Source: an uncultured Ruminococcus sp.
Lineage (GTDB): Bacteria > Bacillota > Clostridia > Oscillospirales > Acutalibacteraceae
Direction: 5' to 3'
Assembly (NCBI GenBank): GCA_902785425.1
Contig: CACZYP010000024.1
Coordinates: 1-64,000 of the forward strand
DNA: 64,000 bases
Made by a program: the position numbers and the translations under genes. The notes under the pieces were generated by a model. It did not search any database. It was not told where the DNA came from and was given only the letters and a program-made list of their open reading frames with translations. Every line of letters starts with the position of its first letter. Within the stretch, counting starts at the first letter, position 1. Of the stretch, positions 34,287 through 43,935 are shown piece after piece.

Positions 34287-37214
34287 ATGAGAAAGGTACT
34301 GTATTTACCCGAAAGGTTTTTATCGGTCATTCTGTGCATAATGATCGTAATGTCGATGGCCGTGCTGCCGCAAAGTGCGATAAACGCCGAAGCCGCAGAT
34401 AACGTAATACACAACGGTCCGTTTGAATACGTTGTGCTTGATGACGGTACGCTGCGCATAACAGGTTTTAATACAAAATGTGAAGAACTTACTTTTCCTG
34501 AAGGATTATTTTCAAATAAAACCATTTCAGAGATCGGTGATGACGTTTTTACCGGTCACAGTGAGATAAAAAAAGCGGTTATCCCGAATTCGGTAAAAAA
34601 GTTCGGTAATAAGTGCTTTTACAAATGCACATCGCTCGAAACTATTAATATACCGTCTTCATTAAGCTATATTGGAGAACATGCTTTATCCGGGACAGCA
34701 GTCAAAAGCTTATCCTTACCCGATTCGGTAACTTACATCGGCGGAAGTGCATTTTTAGGCTGCATGTCACTTGAAACCATTAAGCTTCCTATACCATTAA
34801 ACCGTATCGAATCAGCTACGTTTTCTCTTTGCAGTTCACTTAAAAATGTAACTCTTCCTCTCAAATTGTCCGAGTTGGGCAATAGTGCTTTTTCGGAATG
34901 CACGGCGCTTGAAACGATAAGCATACCGAATACTACAAAAATCATCGAATCGGCAGCATTCCGAAAATGTTCGGCGCTTAAGGAAATAAGCATACCCGAC
35001 TCGGTAACAGAAGTAGGCTCTTCTGCTTTCTCGGAATGCTCCTCGCTCGGAAGCGCAAAACTCCCCTCTTCCCTAACCAAAATTAGCAACAGTCTGTTTT
35101 ATGGTACTTCTATTGAAAGCATAACCATACCCTACAATGTATCACTGATAGATATCGGCGCTTTTTCAAACTGCAAAAAGCTGAAAAAGGTGGTAATCCC
35201 CCGTTCTGTTAAGCGTTTTGCTAACAGCGTTTTCAGCAGCTGTATATCACTTGAAAGCATAGTAGTACCCGGCTCCGTAACTCAGGTAGGCACCGACGCT
35301 TTTAAATACTGTTCGGCTCTGACTATATACTGCTACGACAACACATTCATAAAGCAGTATGCAAAAGACAACAGCATACCGTACAAGCTCATCACAGATG
35401 ATACGGTTTTCTTTGATTATACCGAGCTTGACGACGGAACGATCTGCATCACAAAATACACAGGCGACGCTTCATCGGTAACTATCCCCTCCGGGATAGA
35501 CGGCAAGTCGGTAAGCAGGATAGGAGACTCGGCTTTTGAGGGCAATCCGATGATAACGGAAATAACTATCCCCGATACGATCAGTGAGATAGGGGCAAAT
35601 GCTTTCAAGAACTGTGTAAATATCAAAGAAATAACGATACCCGATTCTGTAAAGAAAATTGATAAATATGCTTTTTACTACTGCTTAGCGCTCAAGAAGA
35701 TCAATTTACCCGCAAAGTCCGATATGCAGATCGGAAACAACGCTTTCTCAAGCTGCGCAATTAAAGAGATCACTCTTCCCTTTGGCTTGAAAACTATCGA
35801 TAACAGCTTATTCAACGGCTGCCAATTCCTTGAAAGCGTTGTTATCCCATCTTCCGTAACTTCAATTAAGAGTTCTTCATTCTGTCGGTGCACATCGCTT
35901 AAAAACATATCGTTCCCGGATTCGGTGAAAGAGATCGCACCGTATGCTTTCGGTTACTGTTCTTCGCTGAAAACAGTAAAGCTGCCTGCACATATGGGAA
36001 CTCTCGATTACTCCGTTTTTTACGACTGCAGGTCGCTTGAAGACGTAACGCTCCCCGATTCGCTCAAAGAGATCGTAAACGGTGCTTTTTCAGGGTGCAC
36101 GTCGCTGAAAAAGGTAACTATCCCCGATTCCGTCGAAAAGATCGGAGGCAATGCTTTTTTCGACTGCAAGGCGCTTGAAAGCGTGAATATCCCCGAAACG
36201 GTAACGGCTATCGGGCAGGAAGCATTCCTCAATTGCTCCGACTTGACTCTTGACTGCTATGAGGATTCCTACGGGGAGAGCTACGCAAAAGAAAACAACA
36301 TTCCCTATAATCTTATAAGCAAAGCGACCGACACAGACTACGCAGCGGACACGGACACAGCTGCCGACACAGATTCCGCAGCAGACACGGACACAGCTGC
36401 CGATACCGATTCCGAAACAGATACGGACACAGCTGCCGACACGGATTCCGAAACGGATACGGACACATCTTCCGATACGGATTCCGCAGCAGATACGGAC
36501 ACATCTTCCGATACGGATTCCGCAGCAGATACGGACACGGCTGCCGACACCGATTCCGCAGCAGATACGGACACAGCTGCCGACACCGATTCCGAAACAG
36601 ATACGGACACAGCTGCCGATACAGATTCCGAAACGGATACGGACACAGCAAGCGATACCGACTCCGAAACTGAGACCGATGACGAACAATTCGAGATCGT
36701 CAACTACGGAATGCTCGGCGATATTGACGGCGACAACGTCATCACGGCAGGCGACTCCGTTTATGCACTGCGTGCGAGCGTTGGTCTTGTCAAGGTAAGC
36801 AAAGAGTTCTTAAAGCTTGCCGACATCGACGGCGACGGATCTATCTTTGCCTCCGATGCGCTTTCGATACTGCGCTTCAGCGTAGGCATGATAGGAGGAA
36901 ACAACATCGGCGAAGCGGTGACCGAAAAAATACGTTCCGTAACAAAGATCTATGTAAGCAATCTTACCGGTATCGATTTTGTTCCGAAGATCTTCTTCTG
37001 GGGAATAGAGGAGCAGTGCAGCTGGCCCGGCATTGAAATGAAGAAGACCGTTACTGACGGCTTGTACGAAACAGCGATAAACACAAACCGACAATTCAAC
37101 TGGACGATAGTTACAGACAAAGGTGTATCAACAAGTGAATTCTCAACAAAAGGCGATATTCATGCAAAGCTTGTGATAGAGCAGAACAGGATCATTACAA
37201 CGCTTGACGAATAA
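34287..37214 (+). CDS. Secreted BspA-type LRR protein with dockerin and starch-binding-like C-terminus (975 aa)
   Basis: The start is ATG 34287 with AGAGGAGAG upstream; the frame from 34266 begins at a TTG that overlaps this ribosome site. A signal peptide covers residues 1-38. Residues ~45-670 are BspA-type LRR_5 repeats (consensus IPDSVK.IG..AF..C..LK.I). A low-complexity Asp-Thr linker spans ~682-798. A type-I-like dockerin lies at ~810-873 (GDIDGDNVITAGD and ADIDGDGSIFASD, each followed by LR.SVG), so it should attach to a cohesin scaffold. The last ~90 residues (IYVSNLTG, FFWGIEEQCSWPG) resemble CBM26 starch-binding modules. No catalytic domain is present. It probably adds a binding function to an extracellular complex. 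Confidence 0.88.
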   Translation: MRKVLYLPERFLSVILCIMIVMSMAVLPQSAINAEAADNVIHNGPFEYVVLDDGTLRITGFNTKCEELTFPEGLFSNKTISEIGDDVFTGHSEIKKAVIPNSVKKFGNKCFYKCTSLETINIPSSLSYIGEHALSGTAVKSLSLPDSVTYIGGSAFLGCMSLETIKLPIPLNRIESATFSLCSSLKNVTLPLKLSELGNSAFSECTALETISIPNTTKIIESAAFRKCSALKEISIPDSVTEVGSSAFSECSSLGSAKLPSSLTKISNSLFYGTSIESITIPYNVSLIDIGAFSNCKKLKKVVIPRSVKRFANSVFSSCISLESIVVPGSVTQVGTDAFKYCSALTIYCYDNTFIKQYAKDNSIPYKLITDDTVFFDYTELDDGTICITKYTGDASSVTIPSGIDGKSVSRIGDSAFEGNPMITEITIPDTISEIGANAFKNCVNIKEITIPDSVKKIDKYAFYYCLALKKINLPAKSDMQIGNNAFSSCAIKEITLPFGLKTIDNSLFNGCQFLESVVIPSSVTSIKSSSFCRCTSLKNISFPDSVKEIAPYAFGYCSSLKTVKLPAHMGTLDYSVFYDCRSLEDVTLPDSLKEIVNGAFSGCTSLKKVTIPDSVEKIGGNAFFDCKALESVNIPETVTAIGQEAFLNCSDLTLDCYEDSYGESYAKENNIPYNLISKATDTDYAADTDTAADTDSAADTDTAADTDSETDTDTAADTDSETDTDTSSDTDSAADTDTSSDTDSAADTDTAADTDSAADTDTAADTDSETDTDTAADTDSETDTDTASDTDSETETDDEQFEIVNYGMLGDIDGDNVITAGDSVYALRASVGLVKVSKEFLKLADIDGDGSIFASDALSILRFSVGMIGGNNIGEAVTEKIRSVTKIYVSNLTGIDFVPKIFFWGIEEQCSWPGIEMKKTVTDGLYETAINTNRQFNWTIVTDKGVSTSEFSTKGDIHAKLVIEQNRIITTLDE
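36331..36675 (+). repeat. Coding low-complexity repeat (Asp-Thr linker)
   Basis: Tandem 12-bp-based units encoding ADTD, SETD and SSDTD blocks join the LRR part to the dockerin. The reverse strand gives a spurious open frame. Confidence 0.85.
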
Positions 37215-37218
37215 ACAA

Positions 37219-37252
37219 AACAGCTCCTTTTCTTTGATGAAGAGGAGCTGTT
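37219..37252. terminator. Bidirectional terminator between convergent genes
   Basis: Stem AACAGCTCCT/AGGAGCTGTT, 14-nt loop, with T-rich sequence on the plus side (TTATTATTG) and TTTGTTTATT on the minus side. Confidence 0.75.
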
Positions 37253-37261
37253 ATTATTGCT

Positions 37262-38065
37262 TTACAAACCGAATGCCTTCCTGAATCCCGTAATATTTCT
37301 GCCGTCTTCTCTGCCATAGACCGCAAAGCATATCTCGTCAAAGCAACTGCCAAAGCCTTCGTCCTTTATCACGTAACGGAAATACTCCGCAACGTCTTCC
37401 GCTTTGTTGCCGAACGCTCCGCAGCCCCATGCGCCTAAAACAAGATCTCTGTAGCCGTACTTTGCCGCCGCAGCAAGTATTATCCCGATACGTCTTTGGA
37501 ATGTCTCCTTTATGAGCTTTTCGGAGGCAAACATCGCCGCACCGTATCTGTTCGGTGCAGGCGCCGTGATAACGCCCATTATAACAGGTTCGTCAAGAAG
37601 CGTACATTTCTCGTCTCTGAAAACAGCCACATTCGGTGACAGAAGCATATGATCCGACTCCGCTTTGCTTATATGCGTGTTGTTGTAACGGTACATCTGC
37701 GCCGCTTTTTCCGATGTGATGGAAGCGTACAGTGTGCTGCAGCGGCACAGCGCCTCTTCCTGCGCATTCGCACCGAGGCGAAAACCGCCGCCGGGATTGT
37801 GAGCGTTTGCAAAGTTGAGAACAAGCGGCTTCTCAAACGATCTGCCTGCCTTGAACGAATCTGCATTCACCACCGTGATACGGCACATTTTTTCACCCTT
37901 GCAGCGTGAAATGCCTTCTTTGAGAAGCGCTTCACCGTCCGACGGCGTTATAACAATAACGTCTTCATAATCAAGCCCGGGCAGAACGACTCTGCGGGGA
38001 CCTATCATATACGCCCCCTCTTCCGTTATTTTCATCGTTTCATTTGCTATTGCAATATTATTCAT
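37262..38065 (-). CDS. Microbial-type PARG / macrodomain protein (TIGR02452 family, 267 aa)
   Basis: A cytoplasmic protein carrying the bacterial poly(ADP-ribose) glycohydrolase signature GGG-x7-QEE (PGGGFRLGANAQEEALCR, residues ~105-122), preceded by VLNFANAHNPGG and followed by VLGAWGCGAFGN, all typical of the TIGR02452/DUF2263 macrodomain family that hydrolyses ADP-ribose adducts. The start is ATG 38065 (MNNIAIANETMK), with AAAGAGATGG upstream; the extra 65 codons of the longer frame do not resemble the family. It lies alone between two surface-protein genes, convergent with the left one. It may reverse ADP-ribosylation, but no ADP-ribosyltransferase is in the window. Confidence 0.85.
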   Translation of the reverse strand: MNNIAIANETMKITEEGAYMIGPRRVVLPGLDYEDVIVITPSDGEALLKEGISRCKGEKMCRITVVNADSFKAGRSFEKPLVLNFANAHNPGGGFRLGANAQEEALCRCSTLYASITSEKAAQMYRYNNTHISKAESDHMLLSPNVAVFRDEKCTLLDEPVIMGVITAPAPNRYGAAMFASEKLIKETFQRRIGIILAAAAKYGYRDLVLGAWGCGAFGNKAEDVAEYFRYVIKDEGFGSCFDEICFAVYGREDGRNITGFRKAFGL

Positions 38066-38152
38066 ATAACACCATCTCTTTTTTATCTTGCGGGATATTA
38101 TTACACATTGCACAATACACATACCACATTGCGCATACATACGTATAAAACG

Positions 38153-38182
38153 AGCGAGGACAGTTTTTCGGCTGCCCTCGCT
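38153..38182 (-). terminator. Terminator of the 1460-aa LRR-dockerin gene
   Basis: Stem AGCGAGGACAG/CTGCCCTCGCT (one G-T pair), followed on the minus strand by CGTTTTATACG; it starts 5 bp past the stop codon. Confidence 0.75.
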
Positions 38183-38186
38183 GCTG

Positions 38187-41100
38187 TTATACCGCCTTAT
38201 CGGGTTTATAGTCGTAGATATCCATATTCTGCATCGAATTGAGAACGACCCACTTATCACCCTGTGAGGTCACTTCGACAGACATAACGCTCTCATCACC
38301 AACGAGCTTCCAGTTGAACTGTTCGGTCGAAAAGATGACCGCTTCATACCAGCCGTCGCCGTCTTTATCGGTAAGCGGCACACCGGGATAACCGTGTTCA
38401 TCAATGCCCTCGCCCCAGTACATAATGCTAAGATAGTAGTCTTTTCCTGTCTGATCTTTTATGTAGAGCCACGTTACTGCCGAAACTTCCTTTTCCGCCG
38501 TTTCACCGATCCTGTTGCCGTCGCTGAAACCGATACTGTAACGCAGAATGGCAAGTGCGTCCGACGCCATTATCTGCTCGTCGCCGTCGATGTCGCCGAG
38601 CATCAGGAACAATTCGTCTGTTTCGTCTAAACCGATACTTGCTCTTAGCACAGATAATGCATCTCCCGACGTTACCACGCCGTCACCGTCAACATCGCCA
38701 TATTCTCCGCAGCTGATGATCTTTGTATACTCATCATGATCGCCGCCGGGGTCTTTGATCGTAAATTCGATTATTTCTTTGCCCGAGTAATCGCCTTTGC
38801 CCCTGACAACAGCCAACGCCGTGCCGACGCCGGTGTTGTTCTCATACGTTACGACGTAGTCGTTGCCATTATCAAGGAAATACTCTCCGTCTTTTACGGT
38901 AACAACAGGCGTTACGGCGTCGCCGTTGTAATAGTAGGAATCCTTATCGAGCGAAATATCGCAGGCAGAAATGCTGATGCCGTTGTTGTCCTCTATCATG
39001 AAATGAACGTTTATAAAATCTACATAATCTCCGATACCGTAAACTACCGCAACAGCGTCACCGGGATCTATATTATTGATATACTCAACGGTGTAGTCAA
39101 CATTTTCCTCAAGGAATCTCTCGCCGTACTTTACGGTAACTGCGGGAGTTTTTTCGTCTGCATCGTATATGAAACTGTTATTATCGAGATAAACGTCACA
39201 CTGAGTAACGCTCTTGCCTCCGATAAACTCACTGCTGATATAGAAGTTTTCTCTGTGTACGCCAACGTAATCTCCTATACCCGATACTACTACTGTTGCC
39301 GTACCGGGATCTATATTGTTTTCGTAGGAAACGGTATAGTCAACGCCCTGAGTAAGCTCTCTTTCTTCATCGGTCACAACAACATAGGGCGTTATCTCGC
39401 TGCCGTCATAGGTGAATGAATCATTTGAAAGCATTACCGTGCAGTTTATGACATCGGGCACGGGAGTGAGCATGTACGGTATGCCGTTTGCCTTTGCGTA
39501 GAGATACGCTTCCGATCTGCTCGAACAGCGGATAGTCACAGGGGTTTCATTGAATACGCTGTCGCCTATCTGCTCAACGGAATCGGGGATAAACAGATCT
39601 TCAAGAGCGGTGCAGTGCGAGAAAGCCGAGTCTTCGATCGTGAAAACAGAATCGGGGATATTGATATTCCTAAGAGATGAACAACCGGTGAAAGCACGTT
39701 CGCCTATCTCTGCAAGCCCGTCGGGGAGTGTTGCTTTGGCAAGCGACTGGCAGCCGAAGAAAGTCTCCTCTTCTATCCTGCGGACATTATCGGGGATAGC
39801 TATGCCGGTGATATTCGAGCACTCCTCAAAAGCGTTCGGAGCGATCGACTCAACAGTTCCGGGGATATCTGCTATCTGTTTTTCTGTCGGGCATACTATA
39901 AGACGTGTAAAGTCTTTGTTGTATAATATCCCGTCCTTGGAAGCGTATTCGGGATTATCGGCGGAAACGTTTATGTTTTCAAGCAGCGGACAGCGTGCAA
40001 AAGCAAACTCGCCTATCTCCTCTACGGAAGCAGGTATATTTATCTCTCTGAGCATCTCACAGCGCTCAAAAGCGCTGCTGCCTATCTTTCTGACCGTCTC
40101 GGGGATAACGATGCTTCTGAGATCTCGTTCATAAGTAAAAGCACTGTCGCTGATCTCCGTAACTTGTCTGCCGTTTATTTCGTCCGGAATAACAGCATCA
40201 TACCCTGCGCCCTCCATGTAGCCTACTATAGCCACCTCTTCGCCGTCGTTTATGATCGTACAATAAAACGGAGTATACGCAAATTCCATCGGACTGTCGG
40301 TGCCGCTGTCATCGCCGGAGTATTCAACTGAGATATTATTTTCCTGCGCATACTGTGCCGCATATGACGACTTTTCACAGCGGATAGTCACGCCGGGGCA
40401 GTCCTCAAAGGCATTCGGTGCGATAGAAACAACAGATGACGGGAGCGTTATCCTTTTAAGTGCTGTACAGCCGCCGAAAGCAGTTTCGCCTATAGTTGTT
40501 ACGGATTCGGGGATATCTATTGTTTCAAGCGACGTGCAGCCGCTGAAAACAGACGTTTTCAATTCCTTGACCGAATTGCCTATGTTTACATTTTTCAAAG
40601 CAGTGCAGTTGAGGAATACGTAATTGCCCATCTGCTCCACTGAATCGGGGATAGTAATATCGGTAAGCCCGGAACAGCCGTTGAAAACGCTTGAACCGAG
40701 CGCTGTGACCGACTCGGGTATATTGATCTTTTCAAGAGAAGAACAATTATAGAACGTGCCTGTACGGAGCTTTTCAATATTCTCGTGCAGGTAGATACTC
40801 TTAAGCGATGTGCAGCCGCTGAAAGTGCTCTCGCCGAGATCTGTGATGCTGTACGAAAGATTCACATCTTTCAGCGCCGTGCAGTTGCGGAAAGCTTCGT
40901 TTCCGAGAGCCGTTATGGTTTCGGGAAAATCTATATACTGCAGCGCAGTGTTTTCATTAAAGACCCTCTCGCCTATAGCTGTGACCGTCTTGCCGTCATT
41001 TTCATCCGGGATGACCAAAGCCGTTATCGGATCGTAATAGGTGTATATTTTCTCACGGTCACGGTAGCGATACTGTGTGTATCCGCCGTTTTCTGCCTGA

Positions 41101-42569
41101 CGTGTAACCTCATTGTACCACGGGTCTTTGCCCATCGTGCCGTAGATATTGAAGCCCTGGCTCGTATCGCACACGGCAAGCGGTGTATCGGTCCAGCCAC
41201 GCTCAACGTATGTGCCGCAGTAGTAGCCGCTCCATGTGCCCTTTGAGGGGCCTGTCCAGCCTGTGCCGTTTGAGTTTGCGGTCCACTTGCTGTAGTTGTA
41301 CTGAGTCTTGTAGTTGGTTATCCACTGAGTGCCTACTTCTCTCGAATCGGAAGCCGTAACGGCGCTGTTCTGCCATGGCGACCATCCGCCGTACTCGCCC
41401 CAAACCCACGTTGAGTCACACATCTTCGCTTCGTCAAGCCTCAGCGTTCCGTCTTCAAGCTCGCTGTAAGTGACCTCGGGCAAAATAGCGCACTTGATCT
41501 TTTTCTCAAGGGCATACTTAACGGCGGAGGAATTCAGATAAGCATAGATAGTCAGATCGGTGTCGGTGTCAAAAGAGGCGTCCTTTATAGCAACATCGTT
41601 GCCGAGTATCGCTGCTATACGCAGATTCTTACAGTTTTTGAAAGCAATGTTCGAGATAGTTGCAACGGAAGCGGGAAGCAGCACGCTGTCAAGGGATTTA
41701 CAGCTGTGCATCGCCGCATAGCCTATGGTCGTTACGGTATCCGGGACCGTAAGATACTTTATTGCTCCGGGGCAGGCTATAAGATTGGTTACATCTTTAT
41801 CATACAAAACGCCGTCATGTGAAGAAAAGTGCATATTGTTTTCTGCAACGTTTATGCTATTCAGAGCACTGCAGCCGACGAAAACAAGTTTATCTATCAT
41901 CTCCACATTTTCAGGGATATCGATATGCGTAAGATACTTGCAATACTCAAACGCCCTTTTTTCAAATGAAGTTACCGAATCGGGTATATCGACATCGTGC
42001 ATTGCGCAGGGGCAGCATACGAGCGACGACACATCTTTATTGTACAAAACGCCGTCCACGGAAGTGAACACTTCATTCATGTCATCCACTTCAAAGCGTT
42101 CGTTCGATGAACAATTGATAAACGCAGCTTCTCCTATATCGGTGACATACTGCGGGATCCTGATTTCCCGAAGATCTTTGCAGTTACTGAAAGCGTACAT
42201 ACCGATACTTTTAAGCGAACCGGGCAGATTGAGGTCTTTGAGCCGCTTACAGCCCGAAAAGGCGTATGAAGCTATACCCGTTACCGCTTCGGGAAAGACA
42301 ACAGTCATGAGGTCGGTATTATCCCTGAACGCATCCGAACCGATATGTGTTACAAATTTACCGTCTATCTCCGACGGGATAACGACCTCTTCATCGCTGC
42401 CATTATATTTTGTAATACTCACGGTGCCGTCGTCAAGGTCGGTATACGTATAATCTCCGAACTCGACCACATCGGCGCTCGCCGAAACGGGCAGCACCAT
42501 TGTCAGCAGCACTGCGATACACAGCAGCAGCGCAAAATAACGCTTTGTCACGATTATATGATTACTCAT
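38187..42569 (-). CDS. Secreted BspA-type LRR protein with Trp-rich insert, Ig-like repeats and dockerin (1460 aa)
   Basis: The start is ATG 42569 after GAGAGGAGAG; the longer frame has no ribosome site. Signal peptide 1-36. Three LRR_5 blocks (~40-345, ~515-730, ~770-1020; IPDSV..IG..AF..C) surround a tryptophan-rich insert (~365-510; WVWGEYGGWSPW, EVGTQW) resembling thrombospondin-type WxxW modules. Three tandem ~75-residue Ig-like repeats (~1040-1273; DYTV.Y.NN..PG.A, VVxGxGDY) follow. A dockerin lies at ~1290-1350 (GDVDGDGVVTSGD, GDIDGDEQIMASD), and a C-terminal module (LYIKDQTG, MYWGEG, YPGVPL) resembles that of the 975-aa protein and CBM26. No catalytic domain. A paralogue of the 34.3 kb gene, with a similar promoter. 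Confidence 0.88.
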   Translation of the reverse strand: MSNHIIVTKRYFALLLCIAVLLTMVLPVSASADVVEFGDYTYTDLDDGTVSITKYNGSDEEVVIPSEIDGKFVTHIGSDAFRDNTDLMTVVFPEAVTGIASYAFSGCKRLKDLNLPGSLKSIGMYAFSNCKDLREIRIPQYVTDIGEAAFINCSSNERFEVDDMNEVFTSVDGVLYNKDVSSLVCCPCAMHDVDIPDSVTSFEKRAFEYCKYLTHIDIPENVEMIDKLVFVGCSALNSINVAENNMHFSSHDGVLYDKDVTNLIACPGAIKYLTVPDTVTTIGYAAMHSCKSLDSVLLPASVATISNIAFKNCKNLRIAAILGNDVAIKDASFDTDTDLTIYAYLNSSAVKYALEKKIKCAILPEVTYSELEDGTLRLDEAKMCDSTWVWGEYGGWSPWQNSAVTASDSREVGTQWITNYKTQYNYSKWTANSNGTGWTGPSKGTWSGYYCGTYVERGWTDTPLAVCDTSQGFNIYGTMGKDPWYNEVTRQAENGGYTQYRYRDREKIYTYYDPITALVIPDENDGKTVTAIGERVFNENTALQYIDFPETITALGNEAFRNCTALKDVNLSYSITDLGESTFSGCTSLKSIYLHENIEKLRTGTFYNCSSLEKINIPESVTALGSSVFNGCSGLTDITIPDSVEQMGNYVFLNCTALKNVNIGNSVKELKTSVFSGCTSLETIDIPESVTTIGETAFGGCTALKRITLPSSVVSIAPNAFEDCPGVTIRCEKSSYAAQYAQENNISVEYSGDDSGTDSPMEFAYTPFYCTIINDGEEVAIVGYMEGAGYDAVIPDEINGRQVTEISDSAFTYERDLRSIVIPETVRKIGSSAFERCEMLREINIPASVEEIGEFAFARCPLLENINVSADNPEYASKDGILYNKDFTRLIVCPTEKQIADIPGTVESIAPNAFEECSNITGIAIPDNVRRIEEETFFGCQSLAKATLPDGLAEIGERAFTGCSSLRNINIPDSVFTIEDSAFSHCTALEDLFIPDSVEQIGDSVFNETPVTIRCSSRSEAYLYAKANGIPYMLTPVPDVINCTVMLSNDSFTYDGSEITPYVVVTDEERELTQGVDYTVSYENNIDPGTATVVVSGIGDYVGVHRENFYISSEFIGGKSVTQCDVYLDNNSFIYDADEKTPAVTVKYGERFLEENVDYTVEYINNIDPGDAVAVVYGIGDYVDFINVHFMIEDNNGISISACDISLDKDSYYYNGDAVTPVVTVKDGEYFLDNGNDYVVTYENNTGVGTALAVVRGKGDYSGKEIIEFTIKDPGGDHDEYTKIISCGEYGDVDGDGVVTSGDALSVLRASIGLDETDELFLMLGDIDGDEQIMASDALAILRYSIGFSDGNRIGETAEKEVSAVTWLYIKDQTGKDYYLSIMYWGEGIDEHGYPGVPLTDKDGDGWYEAVIFSTEQFNWKLVGDESVMSVEVTSQGDKWVVLNSMQNMDIYDYKPDKAV

Positions 42570-42608
42570 AAAGAGACTCTCCTCTCTGAAATACAGTTTT
42601 CCGATCAT

Positions 42609-42637
42609 ATTATACCATATGTCGGAAACGTTAACAA
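42609..42637 (-). promoter_or_regulatory. Promoter of the 1460-aa LRR-dockerin gene
   Basis: TTGTTA (42637-42632), a 17-bp spacer and TATAAT (42614-42609) on the minus strand, 40 bp upstream of the ATG. Confidence 0.75.
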
Positions 42638-42696
42638 TCCAATAATGAGAGGAGTTTTTTATGAAAAGCGCACAACAAGGGGCGGAGGTTCGTTAA

Positions 42697-43052
42697 TGGG
42701 AAATGGAAAATTGCGGAGTCGCTTCGCTCCTGTTTCTTAATGTGGAATGTGGAAAGTGGAAAGTGGAATGAAGGAACTCGCCTGCGGCGAGTTGATTTGT
42801 ATTAGTTTTTTCAAAACTCAGGGAACCACTGAATAAATCACGTCCTGTGGACTGAGCACCCATCTTGCTTGCACCCCAAGGGCACTTGTAACACATGCCG
42901 ATCGGTCTGCGCCTTACGGCTTTAATCAGTGCTTCCTTAAAAAAACAGGAGCGAAGCGACTCCGCCATTCCACTTTCCACTTTCCACATTCCACATTATA
43001 AAAGGCGAACATCGTGAGCCTTACCGCAATTTTCCATTTTCAATTTTCAATT
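42697..43052. repeat. Heptamer-tract / hairpin composite repeat, interrupted by a MITE-like element
   Basis: Tracts of GGAAAAT and GGAAAGT type (7-bp period) flank AACTCGCCTGCGGCGAGTT and CAGGAGCGAAGCGACTCC. The core between the two hairpins is replaced by the element at 42822-42936. The right end directly abuts the stop codon of the histidine kinase at 43051. Confidence 0.8.
42822..42936. mobile_element. GGAA[GC]CACTGA-ended MITE-like element, copy 3
   Basis: 115 bp with ends GGAACCACTGAATAAATC and, inverted, GGAAGCACTGATTAAAG. The interior differs from copies 1 and 2, so only the ends are conserved. It lies inside a heptamer composite repeat. Non-coding. Confidence 0.65.
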
Positions 43053-43935
43053 AGAACAAGACTCTTATCGAAAACACTCCCTCCTCAAGCTCCGCACTTA
43101 TCCTGCCGCCCATTTTTTCGGTCAGCAGCTTTGCTATGGAAAGCCCGAGGCCTGTGGAGCCTTTGGCGTTTTCTACGGTGTAAAAGCGGTCGAACAGTCT
43201 GCCTGCGTCTATCTCCGACATCGTTTCGGAGCGGTTTGAGAAAACTATACTGCCGTCGCTTTCAAGCGAAACTGTCAGATCGCCCGAGGAATATTTTGCG
43301 GCGTTGTTGAGGATATTTCCGAAAATTCGCTGCAAAGCTTTCTTGTCGAGACTGCGTACAACGGGCTTGTCGGATATGCGGATATCGGGCGTTATGCCTG
43401 CATCGGAAAGCACACTGTACGACGCCGCCAAAGCTATTTCAAGCTCTTTGTTTATAACAACATCTTCGTACTTCAATTCGTTTGCTGCGTTGTCTGTCAC
43501 GGAAAATGCAAAAAGCTCCTCTGTCAGCGAGCGCAGAGTTGCCGTTCTTTCGCTTATTACCGCAGTGTAGCTGCGTGATCTTTCGTCAAGCTCCTGCTCT
43601 TCGAGAAGTTCGAGATATCCGCTTATCGCAGTAAGCGGCGTGCGCAGATCGTGAGCTACGTTTGTGATGGCGTTTTGCAGCTCGTGGCTGCCCGTTTCCG
43701 TTTTAAGCTGCTCTGTTCTGAGCGTTTTCAGCTCCTGGTTTATGCGTGACGCAAAACGGAGCACCTCACGGTCGGAAGAAGAAACAAAAATGGGTGTATT
43801 CGATCTTTCCGACAGTCTCCGGTCAAATTGGTCGGATATCTCACGCAGGCTGCGGCGCATAGATATGATAACGCCGCACAGCACGAGAATAATCACTATC
43901 ATAACAAAAAAGATCGCATACACCCATAAACTCAT
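43051..43935 (-). CDS. Sensor histidine kinase with a single membrane segment (294 aa)
   Basis: One membrane helix (residues ~5-25) and almost no extracellular domain, so it probably senses within the membrane or through the ABC transporter. H box NVAHDLRTPLTAISGYLELL near residue 93, N box IFGNILNNAAKYS near 215, and G box GSTGLGLSIAKLL near 265 are intact. The ATG directly follows the permease stop (TAAATG). The stop codon touches a heptamer repeat, so the native C-terminus may have been trimmed, although VFSIRVLF is a normal kinase ending. Its likely partner is the response regulator at 46099-46761, from which it is separated by the two transporter genes. Confidence 0.9.
   Translation of the reverse strand: MSLWVYAIFFVMIVIILVLCGVIISMRRSLREISDQFDRRLSERSNTPIFVSSSDREVLRFASRINQELKTLRTEQLKTETGSHELQNAITNVAHDLRTPLTAISGYLELLEEQELDERSRSYTAVISERTATLRSLTEELFAFSVTDNAANELKYEDVVINKELEIALAASYSVLSDAGITPDIRISDKPVVRSLDKKALQRIFGNILNNAAKYSSGDLTVSLESDGSIVFSNRSETMSEIDAGRLFDRFYTVENAKGSTGLGLSIAKLLTEKMGGRISAELEEGVFSIRVLF

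Noticed and set aside
36090..36703. Minus-strand frames rich in Ser-Val or Cys-Arg-Ile
   Set aside because: Antisense shadows of the Asp-Thr linker in the 975-aa gene; low complexity keeps all frames open.
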